Both the position numbers and the translations under genes were made by a program. From the NCBI GenBank assembly GCA_033557685.1, contig JAWQRN010000463.1, positions 1-29,271 on the forward strand: 29,271 nt of DNA, in the 5' to 3' direction. This DNA is from Sperchopsis tessellata. Its lineage: Eukaryota; Arthropoda; Insecta; Coleoptera; Hydrophilidae. This document shows, piece by piece, positions 8,959 to 20,303 of the stretch (position 1 is its first letter; every line of letters starts with the position of its first letter). Under the pieces are notes generated by a model, which made no database searches, had not been told where the DNA came from, and saw only the letters and a program-made list of their open reading frames with translations.

Positions 8959-11620
8959 CTACATGTTTAGTTCAGCTTCTACATGACTGGTGTAATTTGT
9001 TTATGAGTAATATTTTATAGTATATATAACAGTGATACTTGAATGCATTTTCCCATCTTTCGTTTTGTGACTACCAGCGTGTAATAATATTGTACGGATT
9101 AGTACTGAATGAACCCCTGTTACAGGTTGGAATAACCGACTTTTAGGAAGAGAGGTCATTCTTTCGAACACAAAATGCATATGTTGCAAATCTGAATCTA
9201 GATGCAGATTCTTTGTACATTATTTAATAATCTGATTTATATTATTACTTTATATTCAGTCCGCCATGTTTCTTAAATCATCCTTCATTGCAGCCCCAAT
9301 AAATAAAGAGAAAATAATTAAATTTTAAATGAAACTCCTTTATAGCGGTGCAAAATTAAAATAAGAAATTTTTAATTTACTTCATTTCTAAACATGCGCT
9401 GGCAGAGTGTCCCACTTTATTTTCTTTGGACTTGTACCAGCTTCATCTTTAAAACAGGAACATGGAAAAATGATTTATTTTTCCTTATTTATTCTGCGAA
9501 ACAAAGAAAAATGCAGATTTATTACACTTTGCAAATATTTTGAAGGTGCGGTGTACGTCTGAGGATCAGGAAGAAAGATAGCCAGCTAAAAAGAGTCTAC
9601 GAGAGAAAATTTCCTGAAGAGAAAAAAGGAGCGAAATCAAATAGCTCAGCCGGATAAAATGGACTAATTATTTTCAGAATGTTTTTATTACAAATACTGA
9701 ATTTAAGGACTTAATTTATGAAAAATTCAATTTAAATGGTAATAACGTGAATTAATAGAAAATGTCTCTCTGATTTAGGTTATTTTTAGTGATATTTTAA
9801 ATGGCTTCGAAACAATATAACTTGAGAAATTAACTACGAGAGGGACCGTTAATATTTAGAAATAATGTTAGGCTAATAATATTTCTCAACATTTTGCAAC
9901 ACTATTTTTAGTTTAAATTTAGCTAGCTGGTAACGAACAGTCTAGAGAAATAAAACAGTTTTCGATGAAAAATTAGTACTAGACCGAATGACGAGTAGCC
10001 AAAGCCAATATAAATAGGAATAAAAAAAATATCAGTATTTGTTTTTGTTACCTTTTCATATCTAAAAATTATTGCAGGTCATTTTACAAACATTTTTTTT
10101 TTAAATTTACATTATCATTATCTCCACCTATGTTGATTATCTAACGTTTTTAGGGCACTATAACATTTACATTTACGTTATTGCAATATTAGCAGTTGGC
10201 CTCATAAATTGTAATCCAATGAAATCGCTTTAAATTGATTACATGAATATATAAGATAAAACTTACAATGCTTTGATTGCGATAAGTCTCATAACCCGAC
10301 GTTACTCCCGTGTTTGTTATATTTAGTTAATTGTGTTTGTAATATCATTTCTGAATAATTTTCTTTGGGCGCATTTTATATAAAATTACTCTTACTCTTA
10401 GAGAAATTCAAAAAGCAATAATTGTCTGTAAATCTATGTCACTTGTGATATCGCATATGAAAATAATGTGTGTGGACATAGCTGTTTTAATTAAATGTCG
10501 TTCCTTCCGTAAATAGTATTATTTTTGAAGACCCCGATTCTTTATTGAGTACCCAATCACAAGATTTTATCACAAAACTTGAAACTTAGCTAACGACATC
10601 TAAAATTTTCTAGTTATACGTCCGAGTAAGTAAATATGTAATCGAAATTTTAAATTATCTCAACATTCTCGTCGTTTTCCGAGAAAAGTACGTCAAATAT
10701 AGTTCAAAAAGTTGAATTTGGTTTAGAGAATAATACATATTTCATTCTAGAATGAAACCTGCAATTAGAAAATGTGGCGTAACACGTTTCGCTTGCTGGT
10801 ATATACCTTTAATGTGGGGTTCTTCATTGTTTTCTGTGATACGACTTCTAGTCCAAAACTTTAAATACGAATATTTTTTACGTGAATATACAAACAACCT
10901 TTCCTAAGAGCCTTGCTATTTAAAAATTCCATTTGCTATATCTAGATCGATTCTAAAAACAGTAGGTGCTTTTACGAAACCACTCTGATATATGAGAACA
11001 CCCTGATTGTATATTGTGTATGTAGGTGCAAAAATGTTGACCATCAATACGCCCTTCGAAATAGTTATTTTATTTAAGAAAAATTAAGCAAACTGGAGTT
11101 TTTGAAACTTCTTGCATATTTATGTTATTGAACGTAATACTTTCATATACAATTTGTTCTCTTTTACGCAGACTTGTATGTATTTAGAAATATGTAGAAG
11201 CCACTAAAATACTCTGTAATATAAGTAAGTTTTTTTTGCCCCGAATTATATTCAACCAGTTCGGCATTAAAGTAAGCACTCAGGGACCTATAGTTTATAA
11301 ATAGTTGTAACTACAGTTAAGAATAATAAGTATTAATATAGTGTTTCTAGAAACTAGATCCATGATTAGCTAACGTTAGAGAGAAATCCACTCGAGGTGA
11401 ACTGTTGGGCGAGTCATGTATGACTGATGACAGGTGTATCGCAGATACAAATACCAGTGGCGCCAGCTGGATCTCAGGTACAATATTATCTTTTTGATTT
11501 CGGTAAGATTTTCTTATTCAATGCTAATACATAAACCACCATATTTCGTATAGAAGTCACGAAGCAGTTTTGATAAATGTATAAATGAAGTAAAGAGAGA
11601 ATTGTTTCACACGAAAGAAT
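8959..11620. other. 2.7 kb with no recognisable gene or repeat
   Basis: Uniformly AT-rich sequence. The one listed-length frame (62 codons antisense, 9001-9189) has no family. Some purine-rich sequence lies at 9540-9650. I saw no tRNA, no conserved exon and no transposon motif on either strand. Confidence 0.55.
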
Positions 11621-11709
11621 TTGTAGCTTACTTGGCCGTACATGAATGTTTTATTTTAATATTTGATAAATCAAATATCGAGCAAACCGGCCAAGTCAAT
11701 ATATTAAAT
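11621..11709 (+). repeat. R1 dispersed repeat, copy 3 (partial)
   Basis: It contains CTTGGCCGTACATGAATG, the core ATATTTGATAAATCAAATAT, then CGAGCAAACCGGCCAAG and TCAATATATTAAAT, in R1 order. It stops there and runs straight into the left arm of the large inverted duplication, so it may have been truncated by that event. Confidence 0.6.
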
Positions 11710-11720
11710 GCAAAAATTAA

Positions 11721-12479
11721 ATGTCACGAGGCATTCGCATATAAATAATGGTAATAAATTTTGTACTGTGTCAATTTGAGGTGTGCGCTTCGTTTATTTG
11801 TATCAACATTTGCTTAATGAGTTTTTAACCCCAGTATATGTGCTGTTATAAATATTATTCGTTAGTTGGTAAAAGTGTAGGTGGTATCAAAAGAAAAAAT
11901 CATTGCTCAAAAATATCAGAGAATCTATTTTTTAACAGTATTTTTTCAACTAAAAGGCAGACGCAAATTTCAACTTCAGTATATTGTTCTTTCAACAGTT
12001 CTTAACAAGACACAAACAAAAAATATCCTAAACTTTAACGGTTTTCTTAAGCTACACTCATCAATTGAGAACACTACCAAACTAAAATTTAACGAAAATT
12101 ATGTTAACGCCGAACTTGAGAAGAGCATTTGCCATCCATGAGCATCAATTACAGTCTGGCAGCGATGAGGCATTTTTGCGAATAAAACGCCTTAACATTT
12201 CTTGTGAGAAGTATTCCCCATTCTTCAAAAAGAACCTCGGCAAACTTCTGAAGAGTGTGAGGTGCAGCAAGACGTTTCGTAATACGCCTGCCGAGTGACC
12301 CCAAACGACTCACGGCGGCACCTAATCACTTGGACTTCTTTCTCCCACAGGAAGTATGCATTATGGACTTACTCACTAATAAGCAGTGGATTCCTCTAAA
12401 TTAACGTTTACGGTGTCAAACACCTACTTTGATAACTATGATGTTTGTTGCATGGACAAAGACATTTTGTTCTGAACCA
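11721..12479 (-). repeat. Left arm of a large inverted duplication containing a Tc1-like 3' piece
   Basis: The reverse complement of this arm can be followed against 13347-14121 almost end to end, with scattered substitutions and indels. On the minus strand, about 12300-12105 encodes a broken Tc1-type transposase tail (G-R-R-I, K-R-L-A-A-P, T-L-Q-K-F-A-E-V-L-F-E, then a frameshift). The left-hand transposon end lies near 11901 (CATTGCTCAAAAATATC). The arm continues beyond that end by about 180 bp, including AACCCCAGTATATGTGCTGT and CATATAAATAATGGTAATAA. The open frames on the + strand here (11881-12141 and 12101-12298) are antisense to the transposase or lie in its terminal region. Confidence 0.8.
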
Positions 12480-13346
12480 TTTTTTTTACACTTGAGTGTC
12501 TACAAAGAAAACAGGCTAAGGAATCACCATAATTCGTTTTTCACCGTGACAATAACGATCTATATAAAACTATAGCAAAAATATCCTATGTCAATATATA
12601 TCTCAAAATGTGATAGGCGTTCAAAAATGTGTTTCCTTAGTTTTGTTGAGCACTTTATTTTAATTTATAATCCCTCTGCAGTAAATGGATTGCTTTTAAG
12701 GAAATGAGTCGTTAAATATAGAAAATTACCACGGAGAAACAAAAGGTAACAATCTTAATTAAAGGAACTTAATTAATGCACTACTACCACCAATACATGC
12801 ACAGTAATATGCGTAAACTAACTTAAATTAACAACCATAAAGCGCCGTATTAGAACGGGCTCCAATGTTCGCTGTGGAATAAGTATAATTAATGTACAGC
12901 AACCTTAAGACTGAATGCAGAACAGGGATCTATAAGCAAGAATACAAAGGATGGCATATGCATAAAGGCTAATGAATGGAAGGAGCAAGCATTATTTCCA
13001 CAATTGTGATTTCTGACGTACTGGAGAATCAAGTCAGGAGAGTGGGGAAATATATTTCCCAATTCGATAATGTGAAAGAAGCGAGGGCGAAATCGCTGCC
13101 TGCATAAAAACAGGAAATTTTAGATCCAGGACGAAATAGTCTGTATTCTTTTATTTCCGGACAGTTGTTCTGATGCGACGACAATGCTAGGTGTTTCGAC
13201 AAAACGAGGATTTACCAACCTCATTGAGGAATTATATCCTGACAAGTCCTCGTCAAAGTTGCCGCAAGTACTTTTTTATTTTTAATGCACCTAAAAGTTA
13301 ACGTCTTTAAAGGCTATACGGGTGGAATACTACTTTTATTACGATA
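12480..13346. other. Single-copy spacer between the two inverted arms
   Basis: These 867 bp separate the arms. No reverse-complement partner, family motif or conserved frame was found. The arms diverge abruptly at TTCTGAAC on both sides, which marks the boundary clearly. Confidence 0.6.
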
Positions 13347-13470
13347 TAGTTCAGAACAAAATGGCCTTTTTCCACGTAACAGACATCGTAGTTATCAAAG
13401 TAGGTGTTTGATACTGTAAACGTTAGTTTTCATGAATTCACTGCTTGTGAGTGAGTGAGTAAGTCCAAGT

Positions 13471-13755
13471 GCATACTTCCTGTGGGAGCAAGAAGTCCAA
13501 GTGTTGGTGAGGTCCGCAATGAGTACAGACTTAAATCCCATCGAAACGTTTGGGGCGATTACGTCACTCGGCAGGCGTATTGCGAAGCGTCTTGCTGCAC
13601 CTCAGACTCTTCAGGAGTTGGCCGAGGTTCTTTTGGAAGTATGGAGAAATTTATCACAAGAAATGTTAAGATGTCTTTTTCGCAAAATGCCTCTTCGAAG
13701 CCAGGCTGTAATTGATGCTAATGGGGGCAAATGTTCTTCTAAAGTTCGGCGGTAA
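13471..13755 (+). pseudogene. Tc1-like transposase C-terminal fragment
   Basis: A frame from 13471 to TAA at 13753 encodes A-Y-F-L-W-E-Q-E-V-Q-V-L then STDLNPIETFG (usually S-P-D-L-N-P-I-E-x-L-W), then L-G-R-R-I-A-K-R, APQTLQELAEVLLEVW, R-N-L-S-Q-E-M-L-R-C-L and M-P-L-R-S-Q-A-V-I-D-A-N-G-G. This is the last part of the DDE domain of Tc1/mariner transposases, and the Glu of N-P-I-E is the third catalytic acidic residue. The DNA-binding domain and the first two catalytic Asp residues are absent, so it cannot work. The usual Trp after the Leu is replaced in E-T-F-G. The other open frame over the same bases (13455-13715) is a shadow. Confidence 0.85.
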
Positions 13756-13944
13756 CATAATTTTCATTAAATTTTAAGTAAAATCACATAAGTTTGGTAG
13801 TGTTCTTAACTGTTGGTTGTAGCTTAAGAAAACCGTTAAATTAGAGGATATTTTTTGTTTATGTCTTATTAAGAAATGTTGAAAAACAATATGGTGAAGT
13901 TGAAATTTGCGTCTGCCTTTTAATTGAAAAATGCTGTACAGTTC

Positions 13945-13979
13945 AAAAATACTTCCCCTAATATTTTTGGGCAGTGTAT
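13945..13979 (+). mobile_element. 3' end of the Tc1-like element with TA
   Basis: The sequence CCTAATATTTTTGGGCAGTG followed by TA at 13978-13979 has the look of a Tc1 terminal inverted repeat ending in CAGTG next to the TA target. It lies about 220 bp after the transposase stop, a usual distance. The 5' terminal repeat was not found within the arm. Confidence 0.5.
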
Positions 13980-14121
13980 TTTTCTTTTGATAGCACCTAC
14001 AAATTTACCAACTAACGAATAATTTTTATAACAGCACATATCCTGGGGCTAAAAACTCATCAAGAAATTTTTTATACAGTACAAGATTTTTTACCATTAT
14101 TTATATATGAATGCCTGACAT

Positions 14122-14774
14122 GAATGTGATCAATTTTTCTATATATGAAACTGGTGTATCAATTGTTAACATAGCCCTTTGAGCTGTGATAAGTGTTTAA
14201 TTTGTTATTAATGTAATGGGCTGAATTAATTTAAAAGTTCATGTATCAATTTTCCATTTCATAATATTCAGAAGGAATAAAACCAAAAACATCTTTATCC
14301 ATGAGACATATATAAATACATATATAAAAAGTGTCAGAAAATACAACAATTCTTAATATTTAGAAGTTACAAAATGGAGAGCAAACTATAATTTAAGAAA
14401 AAAGAAAACAAAAAAAAAAATAAGGAAACAAAAGATAAATCTAAATTTAAAACACAGGTAAATTAAATAATACAATAGAAACATTTTAGATAGATTCGGT
14501 TGCCTATTTTTATTTTTTCTAAGTCTAAAGCTGATGTTAAAGTAACCTATTTCCTCTAGGAATAAGAAATTACACTCTTAAATGAGTTGTGTAAAAGCAA
14601 AAGCGGACATTTCCTTTGGACTAGTTTTCAGAAAATAATGAAAATGTTTTCACAAAGTGGGTTTTAATTTTTTATTAGTTTTTTTAATGGTCTTTGAAAG
14701 TTCCACATACTCTATATTTTGCCTTCTCGTCTTAACTTTACTTTTTAATTATATATGATGTCCTTGTAGGATTT
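14122..14774. other. No recognisable feature
   Basis: AT-rich DNA with a purine-rich stretch of A-runs near 14395-14425. Decayed LINE sequence from the neighbouring endonuclease fragment might extend into its right end. Confidence 0.5.
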
Positions 14775-15018
14775 TTGGCAGTTCCCACCTATGACTCTGG
14801 TCGTTTATATCGCCTAGAAATAATTTTTATCTTTTATGAACCATGAAACCAACTCCACTATTTCTTCCATTGTTAGTCCCACGGTAGTAAAAACATATGT
14901 CAGTTAAATAAGCTTCTTTCCTTTTCTTCGTACTTCGCTCAGACCTATAGCATCCCATTGAATCTTGTCGAATTTATTTTCCAGTTCTATTAGTTTTGCT
15001 TCGATGGATAATGTGTGG
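14775..15018 (-). mobile_element. LINE endonuclease (APE-type) fragment, frameshifted
   Basis: On the minus strand from 15018 the frame reads H-T-L-S-I-E-A-K then LIELENKFDKIQWDAIGLSE then V-R-R-K-G-K-K-L-I-stop. It continues in another frame with YYRGTNNGRNSGVGFMVHKR and, after a stop, L-F-L-G-D-I-N-D. These are the N-terminal blocks of the apurinic-endonuclease-like domain of non-LTR retrotransposons; the Glu in L-S-E-V-R is the conserved metal-binding residue, and the G-V-G-F block follows at the usual distance. The frameshift (near 14900-14910) and stops make it dead. Only the 5' part of the endonuclease is present, with no RT following on this strand. Confidence 0.8.
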
Positions 15019-15019
15019 C

Positions 15020-15021
<2 letters not shown>

Positions 15022-15072
<51 letters not shown>
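15022..15072. repeat. (TA)n microsatellite
   Basis: An uninterrupted TA dinucleotide tract of about 25 units sits directly beside the LINE endonuclease fragment. Confidence 0.95.
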
Positions 15073-15077
<5 letters not shown>

Positions 15078-17879
15078 AAGGAATTGGATTATAATGGAAA
15101 TCCATTTGTGACGTGTAGAAGTAACCAGGTCAAAATAATTTTCCCATTTTTATTTACGTTTGACCATTTACGATTTAATTTTATCGCAGGATAATTTAGA
15201 TATTACGTTGTATCCTTCACAAGTTTTTGAAAGATATTGTTAAGTAAATGTAGGCCCCTGTATTTTAATTAAAATATACAGTAACGCTATTAATTATAGT
15301 GTTTTTCTATTTAACCTCATCGTTATACAGTTCACTATATTGAAAAAGGAAAGTAATTTCTTTTCACTATATCATAATAAATTTTGCCGCTCATTCGTTA
15401 TAAACTACTCTTTAGCAACTTTCAGCGGATTATTTCCAAGCCTAGTGTGATGTATTTGTTTAGTAATATTTTTAAATGTCTGCACCAAAAATGTAAATTG
15501 AGCGGCCTAAAGGTGAAAAGTAAGTCTCCGTGAAATATACGATACTCCAATGATATAAAATGAAACGTGGTAAGACGTGTAGGATTAGATAAGTCCTGAA
15601 AACTTGAGAACTGAGAAAAAGAGTCGTTGCACATTTTACCATACCGATCAGTAGACATGTTGCAATCGCAACTAAGAAGATGCAAAAGATCGCAGATGAA
15701 GCCTGTGAGAAATAATGGACACAAGATGGACCCTGGCGAACATCACTAACAACTGGCATTAACATAAATGAACTCCGATCCACCGTAACCTTTGAGGAGA
15801 CAATTCCATAGGAATTAATGAATCCAATGGAGGACGCTCCCTCAGAAGAGGCCTCTCGTAAGGAACTTTTACAAAAGGTCTAGTAGAGTCTCTTTAGATA
15901 ACAGCTACTGGATGTCCATAATAAAAATAATTAGTACATAGGGTCAAATAGGACAAGAAATTTGTCGTACCATAGGGATCCGGAACAAGATTCTGCTGAC
16001 AAATCGGGATCATCTCACTGTCAAGATGGAAATTTCGTATGGGAGTCATAGTAATTGCACTATACATTTCCTGGACTATCTTTTCGCTATTTTTGAAAGT
16101 TAATATGTGAACAAAGGAAAACTTCTATAGATTTAGAATGGTGGAAGAATTGAATGACACATAATGGGAAACAGCACTAGACCTAGGCAGGCATAGTGAC
16201 AGACCATTTAACCTTGGAGCGGAAGGAGGGAATACACCGCCATAAAATTGTTGCTCAATTTCAGAAAAGTTATCTGAGCTCCTGAGTAACGGAATCTTGA
16301 AAGGCAGAAGTAAAAATTTCAACAATCTCATCACCATCTAAACATATATGGTGATCGGGATATCGAAGAATCGGAACCACTATCTTTAGCTGACGAGAAC
16401 AAAGTATATATATATATTGAAAAAAGAATGACTCAACTAAGGCTTCAATAATATTTTTTTAAAGGTAACGACACTTGAATGATGATCGATAAAATGTTCT
16501 ATCACATTAATCCTAGATCTCCACGCTTCATTAACATCCAATATATATTAATAAAAGGCCAATTTAGCTCCAGCAAATCATTTACCCTAGGTAAACTCGT
16601 TATAATGCGAATCAATATCCCACCATTTCGGTTTACTACGTTAACAAACTGCAAAATCGGACTTACCATTAGGTGAACCAAACATCCGGGAACAGGGTCT
16701 AATATAGAAGGCAATTGCCTCGAGCGACAACATTGTTTACGTTGGGATCAGTGTTTTTTTTTTGTTTATATTTTATATTTGTTTATGTTTTTTTTTACAT
16801 TTTAATGCATGTCTTTGGTTACCTGAGTTTTGCACTGCTTTCAAATTATTTTCATTCATACGCCTGAATTTTTTGAGAAACAAAAGAATGTTGTTTTTTT
16901 GACTATGTATTTATACTTAAAATGGAGAAAACTAACTCCTCATACAATTATACACTTTCGTACATCACAATTTTTGTTTCTTTTTTTAATTTCTCCTCGT
17001 CTTGGTATTTTATTCAACACAAATATAATATGTAAAATACAATAAGTTCGTATTTGATTATTTTCAAGCACCATAAATTTCGTGTTCTTGAAGTATGTTC
17101 ACATTATATACATTTCCCATTCATTCTACATACAATTATAACACGAGTTTCCTATTCAAATATGGCTGAAACTTTCCTACTACACGTGTAAATAGTTACG
17201 CAACCAAAGTACTTAATGGTAAATTTTCACATTCTGAATCATGCTGCAACATATTAAAGATACAGATCAGTGTGGTGTATAATCAAATTGTTATGGCTGC
17301 TTTTTTGCTCAATTTGACACGAACTCTATAAGCTCTTTAGTTTATGTATTGTGTAATGTTTTAGTGATTCACAAATAACAACTCAACAAATTTAAAGTGC
17401 GTAGTTTACAATAATATTATCTTTATACAAATATATTAATCGTCCGAACGCTTCGCGCTTCCGCATAATTTCGTTCCAAACAGTTGGTAGCATCCTCGTT
17501 ATTTAACATACAGTATAACTGCAGCCAGCTGTTTATATAGCCGGGTGGTATTCGTTGTCTACTATTCCAGGCGGATTTTGGACTAATCGCCTCCGAGGGT
17601 ATCTCCTCTCTTCTTGTAGCTTTTATAACGTACTGTAGTCGTCTGGTGATATTCAGTGGCTTACTTATTCCTCAGTAGTAACAATATCAATAAATATGAT
17701 GGCTAATTTCCGTTTGTTTTAGATCCGTGGATGTATCAATACCTATAAGTATACATTTGGAGTACAGTAATAAATATATAATATCTTATAGTGACACCTA
17801 TCTTATTTACAAATACACATTTGTCATAAATTATGGTTCTTCCTGTTGCATTTCAACCCTCTTCGGATATTGTCTTGCT
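15073..17879. other. 2.8 kb without a firm feature
   Basis: Between 15422 and 15783 two overlapping antisense frames of about 100 codons are open. One contains V-S-D-V-R-Q-G-P-S-C, weakly like the G-V-R-Q-G-C motif of LINE reverse transcriptases, preceded by INSYGIVSSKVTVDRSS. The rest of the RT is not visible, so I do not call it. Sequence near 15780-16350 is less AT-rich and may be old repeat. Other frames here (16125-16337, 16479-16714, 16830-17045) have no known family. Confidence 0.4.
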
Positions 17880-18312
17880 CTACCACCTCCCCTCATCGTT
17901 TTCGGTTTCGGACTAGCACGGTAAAATTCCTTACTCCAATTGATCTCAGACTTTATACTACGTTTTCCTTCCACCTTCTACTTGGCCTTCACCTCACTCT
18001 TTTTTTCCGATGGTAGCCAGTCCATTACCCTTGTAGGAATTCTTCCCTCCTGTGTACGCACAAGGTAACCGTACTATCCCAGACGTCTGGCTTTAATAAA
18101 GCGTACCATGTCCGTTCTGTTGCTCAGAGCAACTCAAGTTCATAGATCATCGTCAATCTCCAAAATCCGTCTTCCTCCTATATCGCACCAAAAACATTTC
18201 AGAGTACTCGTCGTTCCTATACTCTAAGTGTGATTACTTGCCAGCGTCAGTCAGCGTCCACGTTTCGCTTGCGTATGGTCTTCTCAATGTCCGCTAAATT
18301 CTAAGCTTCGTT
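17880..18312 (-). mobile_element. LINE reverse-transcriptase C-terminal remnant
   Basis: The minus strand reads K-L-R-I-stop-R-T-L-R-R-P then YASETWTLTDAGK (usually Y-G-S-E-T-W-T-L-T), a decayed middle with E-Y-R-N-D-E-Y-S-E-M-F and G-G-R-R-I-L-E-I, then MVRFIKARRLGYYGYLVRT, Q-E-G-R-I-P-T-R-V-M-D-W (usually I-V-R-F-I-K-x-x-R-L-R-W-x-G-H-V-x-R-M ... R-I-P-K ... W-x-P). This is the thumb and C-terminal region of an insect non-LTR retrotransposon polyprotein. There are at least four stops. The family differs from the 6.4-6.9 kb remnant in its motif wording, so this is a separate insertion. Confidence 0.8.
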
Positions 18313-20303
18313 ATTCAGCTTATGCGTTTTCTCACCCTTATTCAAGCACTTATTTATTCGTTTATTGTTATATATTATAAAAAACGAAATACATGTAGGC
18401 AGGTATATTAAGCGATGTAGAAAATAATTGGACTTTAAAATAGGAATTATATTATTTATATAAGTTTTTCAAACAAACTTCCTATTTAAAAGATTAAAAG
18501 TGACATTAGAAGATCGATCAGATCAGTTTAAATATAACCTACTTTTAAGACGTACATTAGATTCTCTTTGAATTTGACTTATTTACCTATTTTGAACTGA
18601 AACCATTAAAATAATGGGTGAGTACCTGAGCTTGTATTACTAAAAGAAATTAAAGAAAATTAAGAAATGTAAAACTGAAAGAACTCTCAAAAATGTAACT
18701 TAATGCACTACAAAATGGAATGTAAACTTTAGTTTGCAATGTTAAAGCATGCCTGGGTAAGCTCCGCGAGCGAGAAGGTTATGAAATATAGACTTCTGCT
18801 AACAATGAACTAATAAATTTAGTTCCCCGGCTTTTTTAAATGAATCATTAATCAAAGTGTCATTATCGCAAAGAAAAAGCTACTGTTTGATAAATAGTCC
18901 CTCTTTTACAGAACAGGCGCATCAACAGAATTAAAATATAAATTGCTTCATCACAGTAAAAAATCAGATTTTGTCTCCAATACCATATTTTTTGGAAAAA
19001 TGTCTGTTGAATTTTATTGCTGAGAGTAGATAATTTTATATATCATATATTAATCTATTAGAACACTGTTTTACAAAATTACTAGGGCCTTTATAATACC
19101 TAACTATCCGATAGCATAATGGTTGTGAAACAAAACAAAATATATTGCATTCTCTATAATAATATTGCCTGTTCTGCACCTGAATTTGATAGGATCGTAC
19201 ATTTGAGTGCAATACAGACAACTGTGAATGTGAAGTACTGGAATCCGAAATGTCTAGTAAGTACTTAAGTATCACTAGATAACAATTTGAAATAGAAATA
19301 GCACTTATTATATTTGGCAACGCGTTTTCGTAAAATGATTCCTAAATTTTACCTCATGAGAACAACATTGAGTAAGTAAATTGTGCAGATGTGTTACTGT
19401 GCTGTAGTTGAATTGATGTTTGAATAGGGTATTTTTGTTTGAGATTGATTTAGAAATATTTTATGATAATTTTAAAATGCCACATGTTTACTTTGAATGT
19501 AAACCAAACACCATGCAGCGTAGCGAAAATTTAATTTTTATATCGAATATGCTTACTTCTACCAAATTTTATTCAAAATGCACAAGTTTTAATTGCTCAT
19601 GATAGTTTTGTTGAAGGATGCGGTAGGTGTTATCCTACAATTTACATATTTAAATTTATGAGAACCCCAACTCCAAAATTGTAACACGGGTGACCCAGAA
19701 TCATGAACAATTATTTATATAAATCATTCCTGTTACCTGTTCGATGTTATTGAATTTTTTCAAGACAGTCTGTAGGAAGGTATTCCTCTCTAAAGATGTC
19801 ACGATTGTGTTCCACCACATCTCTTTTAAAAATCGGCGGATATGTCGAGGATGGCAACTTCACTCATCTTTAATAATGCCACGGATTTTTATATATAATT
19901 TTGCTTTCTTTATTTCAGAAACCCCTAATCATTCTGTTTGCTATTAGGTAATTTGAAGGATTAATTATATTTTGTAAGTTCACAAATAGAGAGCAACATT
20001 TAAACTGAAAACGGCAGACTTATATTAATTCTATTTTTACAATTGGAGTCATTTAAAAATGTATTCTATTCTAATATAAAATCGGTTATCACTGTGAAAA
20101 ATTAGAAATTATCATGCTATAGGGTTGAAAGTAATTAATGAAAGTAATAAATTATGTGAAATTACGGTCAGCAACTTTAAACAACAATTAACACAAAGTA
20201 AGAAGTTGGTCTCTCACACAAGAAATCCAAGATGGCGAGCATTCGAACTGAGACCCCTATATACATTCTCATAGGATTTTACTCCAGAACTCTCATAACT
20301 TAT
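18313..20303. other. 2 kb without a recognisable feature
   Basis: AT-rich DNA. The frames at 19036-19320 (-), 19420-19602 (+) and 19744-19947 (+) show no family resemblance and look like chance frames. Confidence 0.5.

Larger units (their letters stand above)
13347..14121 (+). repeat. Right arm of the large inverted duplication
   Basis: It begins at TAGTTCAGAACAAAATGG and runs to about GAATGCCTGACAT (14109-14121). It is the inverse of 11721-12479. It carries the better-preserved Tc1 transposase tail and, to its right, the same flanking sequence as the left arm (for example AACAGCACATATCCTGGGGC and ACCATTATTTATATATGAAT). The left arm has a short extra segment near 11780-11810 that the right arm lacks. 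Confidence 0.8.

Noticed and set aside
11380..11470. Possible small + strand exon between an AG and a GT (around TGACAG ... TCTCAG-GTACAA)
   Set aside because: The translation does not match the next GalNAc-transferase block or any family I know.
11881..12298. Two overlapping + strand frames of 86 and 65 codons
   Set aside because: The second is antisense to the broken Tc1-like transposase tail, and the first lies over the transposon's terminal region; neither encodes a recognisable protein.
13455..13715. 86-codon + strand frame
   Set aside because: It overlaps the Tc1 transposase fragment in another frame; only the frame ending at 13755 carries transposase motifs.
20209..20256. GGTCTC ... 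GAGACC short inverted ends near the hAT remnant
   Set aside because: Six-base arms are too short to call transposon termini, and no partner exists on the other side of the remnant.
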